This document shows positions 8,943 through 18,842 of a stretch of 64,000 nt of DNA, one piece after another. The notes under the pieces are model-generated. The model did no database searches. It saw nothing but the letters and a program-made list of their open reading frames with translations, and was not told the DNA's origin. The stretch's first letter is position 1. Each line of letters begins with the position of its first letter. Where the stretch lies: assembly GCA_017453065.1 (NCBI GenBank), contig JAFTKW010000003.1, positions 62,001-126,000 on the forward strand, in the 5' to 3' direction. This DNA is from Lachnospiraceae bacterium (lineage in GTDB: Bacteria; Bacillota; Clostridia; Lachnospirales; Lachnospiraceae). Made by a program: the position numbers and the translations under genes.

Positions 8943-10178
8943 ATGTCTAGAGTAATTGATTTATTTATGCAGTATGTCAAAATTGATACGGAATCAGATG
9001 AAAGGCTGCTTACTACTCCTTCTACTATGAAACAACATGATTTGGCGGAAGTTTTAGTTTCACAGTTAAAGGAGATGCAAGCACAGGAAATCACATATGA
9101 CAAGGAACATTGCTATGTATATGCTACCATTCCTGCCAGCGAAGGTTACGAACAAAGTCCTGTCATTGGTTTGATTGCACATATGGATACATCACCTGCT
9201 ATTTCTGGAAAAGGTGTAAATCCAAGAATTATATCTAATTATGATGGCAAAGACATTGTATTAAACCATGAACTTGGCGTGGTTTCAAAAGTTTCTGATT
9301 TTCCAGATTTGCTACTCTATGTTGGACAGGATTTGATTGTCACTGACGGAACAACTCTTTTGGGGGCAGATGATAAGGCTGGTGTAGCAGAGATCATGGC
9401 CATGGCAGAGTATTTGCTTGCTCATCCCGAAATCAAACATGGTAAAATTCGTATTGGTTTTACGCCAGATGAAGAAGTTGGTGCTGGTGCAGATTACTTC
9501 GATGTGAAATTGTTTGGCGCTGATTTTGCCTATACTGTAGATGGTGGTCGTATTGGTGAACTTGAATACGAGAATTTCAATGCCGCTGGTGCAAGAGTGA
9601 AAGTGCAGGGTAGAAGCGTTCATCCTGGCGATGCCAAAAACAAGATGAAAAATGCACTTTTGATGCTTATGGAATTTCAAAATATGCTTCCTGTGCAGCA
9701 GAACCCAATGTATACAAGTGGATATGAAGGATTTTTTCATTTGGATCATATAGAGGGAACTTGTGAATATGCAGAGGGCGATTACATTATTCGTGACCAT
9801 GACAGAGCGAAATTCGAAAGCAAAAAAGAACTTTTCTTGAAAACTGCAGATTATCTCAATCAGAAATACGGTCCTGGCACTGTCACTGTAGATATGAAGG
9901 ATTCCTATTTCAATATGAGTGAGATTATTGCAAATCATATGTTTTTAATCGACAAAGCCAAAGAGGCAATGATAGAGATGGGGATTGAACCAATCGTGAG
10001 TCCAATTAGAGGCGGTACAGATGGCGCCAGATTGTCCTTTATGGGCTTGCCATGTCCCAATCTTGGCACGGGAGGACACAATTTCCACGGCAAATATGAA
10101 TTTGCATGTGTTCAATCCATGGAAAAGAATGTGGAATTTTTAATTAGACTTTTGGAGAAGCATTATGAATCCATTTAA
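8943..10178 (+). CDS. pepT: Peptidase T (tripeptide aminopeptidase)
   Basis: 411 residues, M20B metallopeptidase. The two-zinc site is visible: '[11 protein letters not shown]' near residue 80, '[15 protein letters not shown]' near 140 and 'TPDEEVGAG' near 175; the second half has '[13 protein letters not shown]' and '[19 protein letters not shown]'. It removes the N-terminal residue of tripeptides in the cytoplasm. The last 14 bases overlap the start of miaB, so translation of the two is likely coupled. Ribosome binding site GAGAGG. Confidence 0.97.
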   Translation: MSRVIDLFMQYVKIDTESDERLLTTPSTMKQHDLAEVLVSQLKEMQAQEITYDKEHCYVYATIPASEGYEQSPVIGLIAHMDTSPAISGKGVNPRIISNYDGKDIVLNHELGVVSKVSDFPDLLLYVGQDLIVTDGTTLLGADDKAGVAEIMAMAEYLLAHPEIKHGKIRIGFTPDEEVGAGADYFDVKLFGADFAYTVDGGRIGELEYENFNAAGARVKVQGRSVHPGDAKNKMKNALLMLMEFQNMLPVQQNPMYTSGYEGFFHLDHIEGTCEYAEGDYIIRDHDRAKFESKKELFLKTADYLNQKYGPGTVTVDMKDSYFNMSEIIANHMFLIDKAKEAMIEMGIEPIVSPIRGGTDGARLSFMGLPCPNLGTGGHNFHGKYEFACVQSMEKNVEFLIRLLEKHYESI

Positions 10179-11571
10179 CACAGAAACAGAAAAACAGTAT
10201 TTTTATCTGGACAAATGTAAAGAACATGTAATAGAGCTTGCAAGACAACTAGGCAGAACACCTACTGCATGCGTTACCACATTTGGATGCCAAATGAATG
10301 CCAGAGATTCCGAAAAATTAGTTGGTATATTGCAGCAGGTAGGCTATCAAGTTATAGAAGAAGAAACAGCCGATTTTGTCATCTTTAATACCTGCACGGT
10401 TCGTGACAACGCAAATCAAAAAGTATATGGCAGACTAGGCAAATTAAAAAGTACGAAGCGCAAGATACCACACATGAAGGTTGCTTTGTGTGGTTGCATG
10501 ATGCAAGAGCCTTCGGCTATTGAGAAAATACGCAAGAGTTATTCTTTTGTCAATTTGGTTTTTGGTACTCACAATATTTTTAAGTTTGCAGAACTTTTGT
10601 ATGGTACCTTCGTGCAGGACAGGATGCTTGTGGATGTATGGGAAGATACTGATCAGATTGTAGAGGATTTACCTTGTACACGTAAATATCCATTCAAATC
10701 TGGCATCAATATTATGTTTGGATGCAACAATTTTTGTAGTTATTGCATAGTTCCTTATGTCAGAGGTAGAGAGCGTAGTAGGGAACCTAAAGACATCCTA
10801 GCGGAAATTAAAGCACTGGTCGCTGATGGTGTTGTAGAAGTCATGCTTTTAGGACAAAATGTCAATTCTTATGGCAAAACCCTTTCCACTCCGATGACCT
10901 TTGCTCAGTTGCTAACTGAAATTGAAAAAATAGAAGGGCTTAAAAGAATTCGCTTTATGACATCTCATCCAAAGGATTTGTCAGAAGAACTAATTCAGGT
11001 GATGAAAGCTTCCAATAAGATATGCAAGCACCTTCATCTGCCGCTTCAATCTGGTTCTACGCGCATATTAGAAGCGATGAATCGTCGCTATACGAAAGAA
11101 CAGTACTTAGCATTAGCAAAACATATCAAGGAGGAAATTCCTGATATTGCGTTGACTACGGATATTATTGTTGGTTTCCCTGGGGAAACCTCAGAAGATA
11201 TTGATGAAACCATAGATGTAATCAAACAGGTCGGCTATGAGAATGCGTTTACTTTTATATATTCCAAAAGAACAGGTACACCTGCAGCGGCTATGCCAAA
11301 TCAAGTATCAGAAGAATGGGTAAAAACAGAATTCGAAAGGGTATTGAAAACTGTGCAAGAAACTGCTAGACTTACCGTTGGCAAATATGAGGGAACCAGT
11401 CAGGAGGTTTTGGTAGAAGAAATAAACGAACAGGATTCTACTCTGGTTTCTGGACGTATGTCCAACAATACCATTGTTCATTTCAAAGGAGATGCATCTT
11501 TGATTGGTACATTGGTAGATGTATATTTAGATGAATGCCATGGCTTTTATTATATGGGCCATAGGATTTAA
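10165..11571 (+). CDS. miaB: tRNA-2-methylthio-N6-dimethylallyladenosine synthase
   Basis: 468 residues. Radical SAM methylthiotransferase acting on A37 of tRNAs that MiaA has isopentenylated. N-terminal UPF0004 domain with '[15 protein letters not shown]' near residue 38; radical SAM cluster C187, C191, C194 in 'CNNFCSYC', followed by '[12 protein letters not shown]'; a TRAM domain at the C-terminus (about 395-465). The partner gene miaA lies 6.3 kb downstream, after mutS-mutL. It begins inside pepT (14-base overlap). Confidence 0.98.
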   Translation: MNPFNTETEKQYFYLDKCKEHVIELARQLGRTPTACVTTFGCQMNARDSEKLVGILQQVGYQVIEEETADFVIFNTCTVRDNANQKVYGRLGKLKSTKRKIPHMKVALCGCMMQEPSAIEKIRKSYSFVNLVFGTHNIFKFAELLYGTFVQDRMLVDVWEDTDQIVEDLPCTRKYPFKSGINIMFGCNNFCSYCIVPYVRGRERSREPKDILAEIKALVADGVVEVMLLGQNVNSYGKTLSTPMTFAQLLTEIEKIEGLKRIRFMTSHPKDLSEELIQVMKASNKICKHLHLPLQSGSTRILEAMNRRYTKEQYLALAKHIKEEIPDIALTTDIIVGFPGETSEDIDETIDVIKQVGYENAFTFIYSKRTGTPAAAMPNQVSEEWVKTEFERVLKTVQETARLTVGKYEGTSQEVLVEEINEQDSTLVSGRMSNNTIVHFKGDASLIGTLVDVYLDECHGFYYMGHRI

Positions 11572-11602
11572 TTTATAGATACATATGAGGAGAAATTTTA
11601 AA

Positions 11603-13252
11603 ATGGAAAAATTGAAACCAAAGCTATTTTCGGTATTGAAAACTTATTCGAAAGAGCAATTTGTGAAAGACGTCATTGCAGGTATCATTGTGGCAATCAT
11701 TGCATTGCCTCTTTCTATTGCTTTAGCACTTGCCTCTGGCGTTACACCTGAAAAAGGTATTTATACAGCTATTATTGCTGGATTTATTATTTCCTTTTTG
11801 GGCGGAAGCAGAGTGCAAATTGCTGGACCTACTGCTGCCTTCGCTACAATTGTAGCTGGAATTGTTGCAAAGAACGGCATGGATGGCTTGATCGTTGCCA
11901 CAGTACTTGCAGGTATTTTCTTGATATTAATGGGTGTATTTCGACTGGGAAACCTGATCAAATTTATCCCATATACTATTACAACCGGTTTTACATCAGG
12001 TATCGCGGTAACTATTTTGGTAGGACAGATCAAAGACTTTCTTGGTTTGACAGTAGTTTCCGAAGAACCTTTGATTGAAACCATGGAAAAGCTTACTGCT
12101 GTATTTGAGTTTATACATACCATCAACTGGTGGGCCGTATTGGTAGGTGTTGTCTGCATGGTGATTTTGATTGGATGGCCATTTTTGCCAGGCTTTTTCA
12201 AAAAAATCCCACCTTCTTTGATTGCAGTACTTGTGAGCATTGGTATGGTAAGTCTGTGTAATCTTCCAGTGAATACCATTGGAGACCTTTATGTGATTTC
12301 CAGCGATTTACCTTCTTTTTCTATGCCAAATGTAAATATGGATTTAATCAAAACAGTACTTCCAGATGCCTTTACAATTGCGATTCTGGCAGCGATTGAA
12401 TCCCTTCTTTCCTGTGTGGTTGCAGATAGTATGGTAAACAGCCGTCATCGTTCCAACATGGAATTGATTGCTCAGGGTGCTGGTAATATTGCATCTGTTC
12501 TTTTTGGCGGAATTCCTGCTACAGGTGCCATTGCTAGAACTGCTGCCAATGTAAAAAATGGCGGTAGAACACCAATTGCAGGCATGGTTCACGCGCTGAC
12601 ACTTTTGCTTATTTTAGTGGTTTTGATGCCTTATGCAGCACTAATTCCAATGCCAGCTATTGCTGCCATCCTGTTTATGGTTGCTTACAATATGTCTGAA
12701 TGGAAGCATTTTGTGAAACTGTGCAAAACAGCGCCAAAGAGTGATATTCTTGTTTTGGTAACTACTTTTGTGCTGACCATCGTGTTTGATTTGGTTGTAG
12801 CAATTGCGGTTGGCCTTCTTTTGGCTATTGTGTTGTTCATGAAGCGCATGAGTGATGTAACTCAAGTGGAAGGCTGGAAATATGTAGATGACGATGAGGA
12901 TCCAGACAGATTGGCATTGAAAAAGGTTCCTGAGCACACAGTTGTGTATGAAGTAAATGGTCCATTGTTCTTTGGTGCTGCAGATAAAATTCTTTCCATT
13001 GTTGTTAACAAAGATACCAATGCTTTGATTTTGCGCATGAGAAGCGTGGGTGCGATTGATGCGACAGCAATGAACAATCTTCAAACCTTGTTAAAACAGT
13101 GCAAAGAAAAAAATGTACAATTAATTCTTTCACATGTAAACGAACAACCTATGTCCATAATGAAGAAAAGTGGCTTTTTTGATATGGTTGGACAGGACAA
13201 TTTCTGCCCACATATTGATGACGCTTTGGAGAGGGCGAAACGTTTACAATAA
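11603..13252 (+). CDS. SulP-family anion transporter with STAS domain
   Basis: About 549 residues. Some 10-12 membrane segments with the SulP signature region 'ALPLSIALALASGVTPEKG' (about 33-51), followed by a cytosolic STAS domain from about 430 ('YEVNGPLFFGAADKI', 'LRMRSVGAIDATAMNNL'). SulP proteins carry sulfate, bicarbonate or dicarboxylates; the ion cannot be read from sequence. I start at ATG 11603 because AGGAG at 11588-11592 precedes it; an in-frame ATG at 11585 would contain that site. A terminator-like hairpin follows at 13277. Confidence 0.92.
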   Translation: MEKLKPKLFSVLKTYSKEQFVKDVIAGIIVAIIALPLSIALALASGVTPEKGIYTAIIAGFIISFLGGSRVQIAGPTAAFATIVAGIVAKNGMDGLIVATVLAGIFLILMGVFRLGNLIKFIPYTITTGFTSGIAVTILVGQIKDFLGLTVVSEEPLIETMEKLTAVFEFIHTINWWAVLVGVVCMVILIGWPFLPGFFKKIPPSLIAVLVSIGMVSLCNLPVNTIGDLYVISSDLPSFSMPNVNMDLIKTVLPDAFTIAILAAIESLLSCVVADSMVNSRHRSNMELIAQGAGNIASVLFGGIPATGAIARTAANVKNGGRTPIAGMVHALTLLLILVVLMPYAALIPMPAIAAILFMVAYNMSEWKHFVKLCKTAPKSDILVLVTTFVLTIVFDLVVAIAVGLLLAIVLFMKRMSDVTQVEGWKYVDDDEDPDRLALKKVPEHTVVYEVNGPLFFGAADKILSIVVNKDTNALILRMRSVGAIDATAMNNLQTLLKQCKEKNVQLILSHVNEQPMSIMKKSGFFDMVGQDNFCPHIDDALERAKRLQ

Positions 13253-13271
13253 TCTAATTTTATGCTATATT
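13243..13271 (+). promoter_or_regulatory. Putative mutS promoter inside the sulP end
   Basis: TTTACA at 13243-13248, 17-base spacer, TATATT at 13266-13271. The -35 box lies over the last codons of the SulP gene. Transcription would begin around 13277-13279, the first bases of the hairpin at 13277-13305, so the mutS mRNA would carry that hairpin at its extreme 5' end. Two near-consensus boxes at ideal spacing, but not experimentally known. Confidence 0.45.
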
Positions 13272-13276
13272 TATAA

Positions 13277-13309
13277 GCGAGGACAAAGGCTTTATTGTCC
13301 TCGCTTTAT
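13277..13309 (+). terminator. Terminator-like hairpin between sulP and mutS
   Basis: Perfect 11-bp stem AGCGAGGACAA / TTGTCCTCGCT (13277-13287 and 13295-13305) with a 7-base loop, followed by TTATTTG. It looks like a Rho-independent terminator for the SulP gene with a rather weak T-run. It excludes an in-frame TTG at 13295, which lies in the descending arm, as the mutS start. Confidence 0.75.
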
Positions 13310-13330
13310 TTGACCCAAAGGAGAAAAACC

Positions 13331-15985
13331 GTGGCTGAATTAACACCAATGATGCAAAAATATGTAGAGACCAAAGAGGAATACAAGGACTGTATTCTTT
13401 TTTATCGTTTAGGTGACTTTTACGAGATGTTTTTTGAGGATGCAATCACAGCATCCAGAGAATTAGAGATTACGCTTACTGGTAAGGACTGTGGCCTAGA
13501 GGAACGAGCGCCTATGTGTGGAGTACCTTATCATGCTGTAGAGGGTTATTTAAATAAACTGGTTTCCAGAGGATACAAAGTTGCTATCTGTGAGCAGGTT
13601 GAAGATCCCAAAATGGCAAAAGGACTTGTGAAACGTGAAGTAGTAAGAATCGTCACGCCTGGCACCAACTTAAATACCACAAGTTTAGATGAATCTAAAA
13701 ACAATTATCTTATGTGTATTACATATACACCTGGCAAAATCGGTGTTTCTCTGGCAGATGTTACAACAGGAGACTTTTTGGTCACAGAAGTAGAAGATGG
13801 CAAGAAATTGCTTGACGAAATTGTTCGTTTTTCCCCCGCAGAAGTGATTTGTAATGATCCATTTATGGTAAGTGGATTTGATGTAGATGATTTAAGGGGT
13901 AGACTAGGAATTTGTGTTTATCCTTTGGATGCCCATTACTTTGATGACATTGGTGCGAGTGAATGCTTGAAACGTCATTTCAAAGTCAAAACGCTTATTG
14001 GACTTGGCTTGGAAGATTTCCCAACGGGAATGGTTGCAGCGGGAGCTCTGTTGCAGTATCTGTATGACACCCAAAAGATATCTCTGGCACATTTATCCCA
14101 TATCTATCCTTACGTTACAAGCAAATTTATGCTTTTGGATAGCTCCACAAGAAGAAACTTAGAATTGTCAGAAACGCTTCGTGAGAAGCAAAAAAGAGGT
14201 TCTTTGCTTTGGGTATTAGACAAAACTAAAACTGCTATGGGTGGACGTATGCTTCGAAGTTACATTGAGCAGCCACTGATTGAACGCGAAGTCATTGAAA
14301 AACGTCTAGATGCCATAGAAGAACTCAACAAAGATGCTTGTTCTAGAGATGAAATTCGTGAATATTTAGGACCTATTTATGACTTGGAAAGGCTGCTTGC
14401 TAGAGTGAGCTACAAAACTGCCAATCCAAGAGATTTGATTGCATTTCGTAACTCACTGGAAATGCTTCCACACATTAAAACAGTACTTAAAGGTTTTCAG
14501 AAAGCACTTTTAGTAGAATATCAGGATTCTATTGATGACCTTCAGGATATTTATCAATTGATATTAAGTGCAATTGAAGAGGAACCTCCTATTACTATAC
14601 GTGAAGGTGGCATTATCAAAGAAGGCTTCGATGAAAACATTGATATGCTGAAAAATGCCAAGAAAGAAGGCAAAAATTGGCTGGCTGCCTTGGAAGAAGA
14701 GGTCAAAGAACAAACTGGAATCAAGAATTTGCGAATCAAGTACAACAAAGTGTTTGGATACTATTTTGAAGTGACCAATTCCTACAAAGATTTGGTCCCA
14801 GCAGACTTTATTCGCAAGCAAACCTTGGCCAATGCAGAGCGATATACTACTCCTAGATTAAAAGAATTAGAAGATATGATTCTCAATGCAGAGGACAAAT
14901 TGTACAATTTGGAATACGAATTGTTCTGTAAGATCCGAGATGCCATCGCCATGGAAATGGAACGAATTCAGGCCACCGCAAAAGCCATTGCTGGTTTGGA
15001 TGTATTTACATCTTTGGCATTGGTGTCGGAACGAAATCGCTATGTTAGACCTAAGTTAAATGAAAAAGGTATTATTGATATCAAAGACGGTAGACATCCT
15101 GTGGTTGAAAAAATGATTGATCATGATATGTTTATTGCCAATGACACCTTTTTGGACAACAACAATCATTGTATATCTGTTATTACTGGCCCTAATATGG
15201 CTGGCAAATCCACCTACATGAGACAGACAGCACTGATTGTTTTGATGGCTCAAGTTGGTTGTTTTGTACCAGCAAAGAGTGCCAATATAGGTATCGTGGA
15301 TCGTATTTTTACCAGGGTAGGTGCATCGGATGATTTGGCAAGTGGACAGTCTACTTTTATGGTGGAGATGAATGAAGTGGCCAATATTTTGCGAAACGCC
15401 ACTTCAAACAGTCTTTTGATTTTAGATGAGATTGGACGTGGAACATCCACCTTTGATGGACTTAGCATTGCTTGGGCAGTCATTGAGCATATCAGCAACC
15501 GCAAACTATTGGGAGCAAAAACACTGTTTGCCACACATTACCATGAGTTGACTGAACTAGAAGGTAAAATGCACAATGTAAATAATTATTGCATTGCAGT
15601 CAAGGAACAAGGAGACGATATCGTGTTCCTGCGAAAGATTATTAAAGGTGGAGCAGATAAGAGTTATGGTATTCAAGTGGCCAAATTGGCAGGTGTGCCA
15701 GATATGGTTATTGATCGCGCCAAAGAAATAGCCCAACAGTTAATTGACAATGATATCATTGAAAAAATAAAAAGTATTTCTATTGAGACCAAAGGTTCCG
15801 ATAACAGAGCTAAAAAAGTTGCTAAATACGACGAAGTGGATTTGGCTCAAATGTCTCTGTTTGACACTGTGTCGGATCAGGATGTGATCCAGGAACTGAA
15901 AGAAATCGATATCTCTAATTTGACTCCTATGGATGCAATGAATACGTTGTATCGCTTGCAAAACAAATTAAACAACAGATGGTAA
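13331..15985 (+). CDS. mutS: DNA mismatch repair protein MutS
   Basis: 884 residues from GTG 13331, chosen because AAAGGAG at 13317-13323 precedes it and because the longer frame would begin inside the hairpin. Mismatch-binding domain I at the N-terminus with the Phe-x-Glu motif in 'DFYEMFFEDA'; connector, lever and clamp follow; the ATPase has Walker A GPNMAGKST at 620-628, 'LDEIGRGTSTFDG' and 'ATHYHELTELE'. The C-terminal tail has a beta-clamp-like 'QMSLFD'. mutL follows 14 bases later. Role: recognition of mispairs and loops and recruitment of MutL. Confidence 0.98.
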   Translation: MAELTPMMQKYVETKEEYKDCILFYRLGDFYEMFFEDAITASRELEITLTGKDCGLEERAPMCGVPYHAVEGYLNKLVSRGYKVAICEQVEDPKMAKGLVKREVVRIVTPGTNLNTTSLDESKNNYLMCITYTPGKIGVSLADVTTGDFLVTEVEDGKKLLDEIVRFSPAEVICNDPFMVSGFDVDDLRGRLGICVYPLDAHYFDDIGASECLKRHFKVKTLIGLGLEDFPTGMVAAGALLQYLYDTQKISLAHLSHIYPYVTSKFMLLDSSTRRNLELSETLREKQKRGSLLWVLDKTKTAMGGRMLRSYIEQPLIEREVIEKRLDAIEELNKDACSRDEIREYLGPIYDLERLLARVSYKTANPRDLIAFRNSLEMLPHIKTVLKGFQKALLVEYQDSIDDLQDIYQLILSAIEEEPPITIREGGIIKEGFDENIDMLKNAKKEGKNWLAALEEEVKEQTGIKNLRIKYNKVFGYYFEVTNSYKDLVPADFIRKQTLANAERYTTPRLKELEDMILNAEDKLYNLEYELFCKIRDAIAMEMERIQATAKAIAGLDVFTSLALVSERNRYVRPKLNEKGIIDIKDGRHPVVEKMIDHDMFIANDTFLDNNNHCISVITGPNMAGKSTYMRQTALIVLMAQVGCFVPAKSANIGIVDRIFTRVGASDDLASGQSTFMVEMNEVANILRNATSNSLLILDEIGRGTSTFDGLSIAWAVIEHISNRKLLGAKTLFATHYHELTELEGKMHNVNNYCIAVKEQGDDIVFLRKIIKGGADKSYGIQVAKLAGVPDMVIDRAKEIAQQLIDNDIIEKIKSISIETKGSDNRAKKVAKYDEVDLAQMSLFDTVSDQDVIQELKEIDISNLTPMDAMNTLYRLQNKLNNRW

Positions 15986-15999
15986 TTTAGGAGGTCACT

Positions 16000-17895
16000 A
16001 TGGCAAAAATAGAAGTTCTAGATTCCAATACAATAGACAAAATCGCCGCTGGTGAAGTTGTGGAGAAACCACTGAGTGTTGTAAAAGAATTGGTGGAAAA
16101 CGCCTTGGATTCCGATGCAACCGCTATTACTGTGGAAATCAAGGGTGGCGGTATAGATATGATCCGCGTTACTGACAATGGAAGCGGAATTGAAGGCACT
16201 CAGGTAAAGAATGCCTTTATGAGGCATGCCACAAGTAAAATTCGTACAGTAGATGACTTGAATCGTGTCACAAGTCTGGGATTTCGAGGCGAAGCGCTAT
16301 CTAGTATAGCCGCAGTTGCCAAAGTGGAAGTGGTGACCAAAACAAAGGACAAGCTTACGGGCGTACATTACGTCATTGAAGGAGCTCAGGAAAGATTGTT
16401 TGAAGAGGTGGGTGCGCCGGATGGAACCACATTTATTGTTCGCAACTTGTTTTTTAACACTCCAGTAAGGCGCAAGTTTTTAAAACAAGCCACTACAGAA
16501 GGTGGATATATTATTGAATTGATGGAACATATCGCCATGTCTAGACCTGATGTGTCCTTCAAATTGATGGTCAATGGAAATGTTCGCTTTCATACTTCTG
16601 GTAATAAAGATTTAAAAGAAGTGATTTATCGTATTCATGGCAAAGAAGTAAGTAATATGTTGGTTGAAATTGATTATGAACGAGAGGGATTTCGCATTTA
16701 TGGTTTTTTAGGCAAGCCAACTTTAAATCGTTCCAGCCGTAATTTTGAAACTTACTTTGTCAATGGAAGATATATCAAAAGCAATGTAATAGCAAAAGGA
16801 ATTGAGGAAGGTTATCGTCAATATTTGATGCAGCACAAATTTCCTTTTGTAGTGTTACATTTTATGATTCAGACAGATTCTGTAGACGTAAATGTTCATC
16901 CTACCAAGATGGATGTGCGTTTTACGGAGCCGGAATTGGTAGGACAATGGATCGCGGATGCAGTTTGTGAAACATTATCCCAAAAAGAAATGATTCCCGA
17001 AGCATTTTTGACGGAAGATGTAAAGGAAGAGATTGTTGTCAAAAAAGAGTCAACTCCAGAACCTTTTGAAGAAAGACGTACCACTCAGTATAAAGTGGTC
17101 GAAGAAATGCGTTATGAGGCCTCAAGACCTTCTACTAGCACAGAATCCTCACTTAGACAAAGTGCTGTTTGGAGTCGTGTTTTGGGACAGGAGGAAGATG
17201 ATTCCCTAAAGAATTTAGAAGGTACCAAAACAGTGATAAAAGCCGCTGAGCACATTTTGGTCGAAAAACCAGTTCAGCTTGATTTGTTTGAAGAAAAAAT
17301 GTTGGATATTGACAATAGACAGCAGTACAAAATATTAGGACAAATCTTTGATACATATTGGATTATAGCCTTTAAAGACAAGATGTTTATCGTAGACCAG
17401 CATGCTGCCCATGAAAAAGTGAAATATGAACGTTTTATGAAGCAGTTTCATGAAAAAACAGTGGTTAGCCAAAGTCTCAATCCACCGATTATTCTTTCTT
17501 TGAGTGGCAAAGAAGAGCAGGTTTTGAAAGATTATTTTCATGTTTTTGCAGAGCTGGGATTTGAAGTGGAAGCCTTTGGCGGAAATGAATATGCCCTTAG
17601 AGCAGTGCCGACCGATTTGTATGGACTAAGCGAAAAAGAGATGTTTATCCAGGTTTTGGATGACCTGCTAGATAATTCTGGACTTGGCAATTTTGCATTG
17701 GTAGAAGAGAAAATTGCTTCTATGTCTTGTAAAGCCGCAGTCAAAGGCAATCATGCTATGTCCTTTGCAGAGATGGAAACCTTAATCGATGAATTGCTGA
17801 CTCTAGATAACCCTTACAATTGTCCTCATGGACGTCCAACTATTATTTCTATGAGTAAATATGAAATTGAAAAGAAATTTAAGAGGATTGTTTAA
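16000..17895 (+). CDS. mutL: DNA mismatch repair protein MutL
   Basis: 631 residues. N-terminal GHKL ATPase: 'IDKIAAGEVVEKPLSVVKEL' motif I, 'DNGSGIE' motif II, 'TSLGFRGEALSSI' motif III. The C-terminal dimerisation/endonuclease domain has DQHAAHEKVKYE (about residue 466), the metal-binding motif of strand-nicking MutL proteins in bacteria without MutH, as well as 'SCKAAVKGNHAMS' and 'CPHGRPT'. Its stop overlaps the miaA start by one base (TAATG). Ribosome binding site GGAGG. Confidence 0.98.
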   Translation: MAKIEVLDSNTIDKIAAGEVVEKPLSVVKELVENALDSDATAITVEIKGGGIDMIRVTDNGSGIEGTQVKNAFMRHATSKIRTVDDLNRVTSLGFRGEALSSIAAVAKVEVVTKTKDKLTGVHYVIEGAQERLFEEVGAPDGTTFIVRNLFFNTPVRRKFLKQATTEGGYIIELMEHIAMSRPDVSFKLMVNGNVRFHTSGNKDLKEVIYRIHGKEVSNMLVEIDYEREGFRIYGFLGKPTLNRSSRNFETYFVNGRYIKSNVIAKGIEEGYRQYLMQHKFPFVVLHFMIQTDSVDVNVHPTKMDVRFTEPELVGQWIADAVCETLSQKEMIPEAFLTEDVKEEIVVKKESTPEPFEERRTTQYKVVEEMRYEASRPSTSTESSLRQSAVWSRVLGQEEDDSLKNLEGTKTVIKAAEHILVEKPVQLDLFEEKMLDIDNRQQYKILGQIFDTYWIIAFKDKMFIVDQHAAHEKVKYERFMKQFHEKTVVSQSLNPPIILSLSGKEEQVLKDYFHVFAELGFEVEAFGGNEYALRAVPTDLYGLSEKEMFIQVLDDLLDNSGLGNFALVEEKIASMSCKAAVKGNHAMSFAEMETLIDELLTLDNPYNCPHGRPTIISMSKYEIEKKFKRIV

Positions 17896-18839
17896 TGAAA
17901 AAGCCCCTAGTAATTTTAACCGGGCCCACAGCTGTTGGCAAAACAGCATTGTCTATTCGCCTTGCTAAAGCCATTGGCGGCGAAATTATTTCTGCGGATT
18001 CTATGCAGGTTTACAAAGGAATGGATATCGGCTCGGCCAAAATTAGTCACGAAGAAATGGATGGAGTTTGCCATCATTTGATTGATATTTTGTCTCCTGA
18101 AGAAGAATTCAATGTGATGATTTTTCAGCAGAAATGTAAAGAAGCCATGGAGCGAATTTACAAAGCAGGTCATATACCTATTTTGACGGGTGGTACTGGC
18201 TTTTATATTCAAGCTGTTTTGTATGATATCGATTTTTCTAAGGAGGAAGAGTCTGGTATCAGAAGCCGTTTGGAAGAAATTTCGAAGCAAAAAGATGGGC
18301 CTAGAATTTTACATGAAATGCTACAAAAAGTAGACCCTAAATCTGCAGAAGCAATTCATCTTAACAATGTTAAACGTGTGATTAGAGCTATTGAGTTTTA
18401 TGAACTTACTGGAACTCGCATTTCGGATCACAACGAAGAAGAAAAGCAAAAGGAAGCCGCCTACAATAGCGCTTATTTTGTGTTGAATGACGAAAGAGAG
18501 TTGCTTTACAGACGAATCGATCAAAGAGTGGATGAAATGTTTGCAAATGGCTTGGTGGAAGAAGTCTCTAGATTAAAAGATTTCGGTTATCATCGACAGA
18601 TGGTCTCTATGCAGGGCCTTGGATACAAAGAAGTTTTAGATTACTTAGATGGTCATATTTCTTTGGAAGAGGCAATTTACCTAATTAAGCGAGATACCAG
18701 ACACTTTGCAAAAAGACAGCTCACCTGGTTTCGCAGAGAAAAGGATGTTGTTTGGGTAGACATGCCAAAGTTTCAATATCAGGAAGATTTAATATTAAAT
18801 TATATGTTAGATGTATTAAAAGAGAGAGGAATTATTTGA
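17895..18839 (+). CDS. miaA: tRNA dimethylallyltransferase
   Basis: 314 residues. It transfers the isopentenyl group of DMAPP to N6 of A37 in tRNAs reading UNN codons; MiaB then methylthiolates the product. P-loop GPTAVGKT at residues 10-17, 'SADSMQVYKGMDIGSAK' near 36, 'GGTGFYIQA' near 100, 'RRIDQRVDEMFANGLVEEV' near 210 and the C-terminal 'DTRHFAKRQLTWFR'. Start overlaps the mutL stop by one base, so coupling is likely. Confidence 0.97.
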   Translation: MKKPLVILTGPTAVGKTALSIRLAKAIGGEIISADSMQVYKGMDIGSAKISHEEMDGVCHHLIDILSPEEEFNVMIFQQKCKEAMERIYKAGHIPILTGGTGFYIQAVLYDIDFSKEEESGIRSRLEEISKQKDGPRILHEMLQKVDPKSAEAIHLNNVKRVIRAIEFYELTGTRISDHNEEEKQKEAAYNSAYFVLNDERELLYRRIDQRVDEMFANGLVEEVSRLKDFGYHRQMVSMQGLGYKEVLDYLDGHISLEEAIYLIKRDTRHFAKRQLTWFRREKDVVWVDMPKFQYQEDLILNYMLDVLKERGII

Positions 18840-18842
18840 TTC

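Noticed and set aside
9312..9938. Open frame of 208 codons on the minus strand
   Set aside because: It lies wholly inside pepT on the other strand, has no ribosome binding site and the composition of a shadow (many His, Ile, Phe, Ser, Cys).
11761..12279. Open frame of 172 codons on the minus strand
   Set aside because: Antisense to the SulP transporter; rich in Thr, Pro and Ile as expected from reversing membrane codons. No start signals.
13295..13330. TTG 13295 as a longer mutS start
   Set aside because: It lies in the 3' arm of the terminator-like hairpin; GTG 13331 has AAAGGAG in front of it and gives the usual N-terminus.
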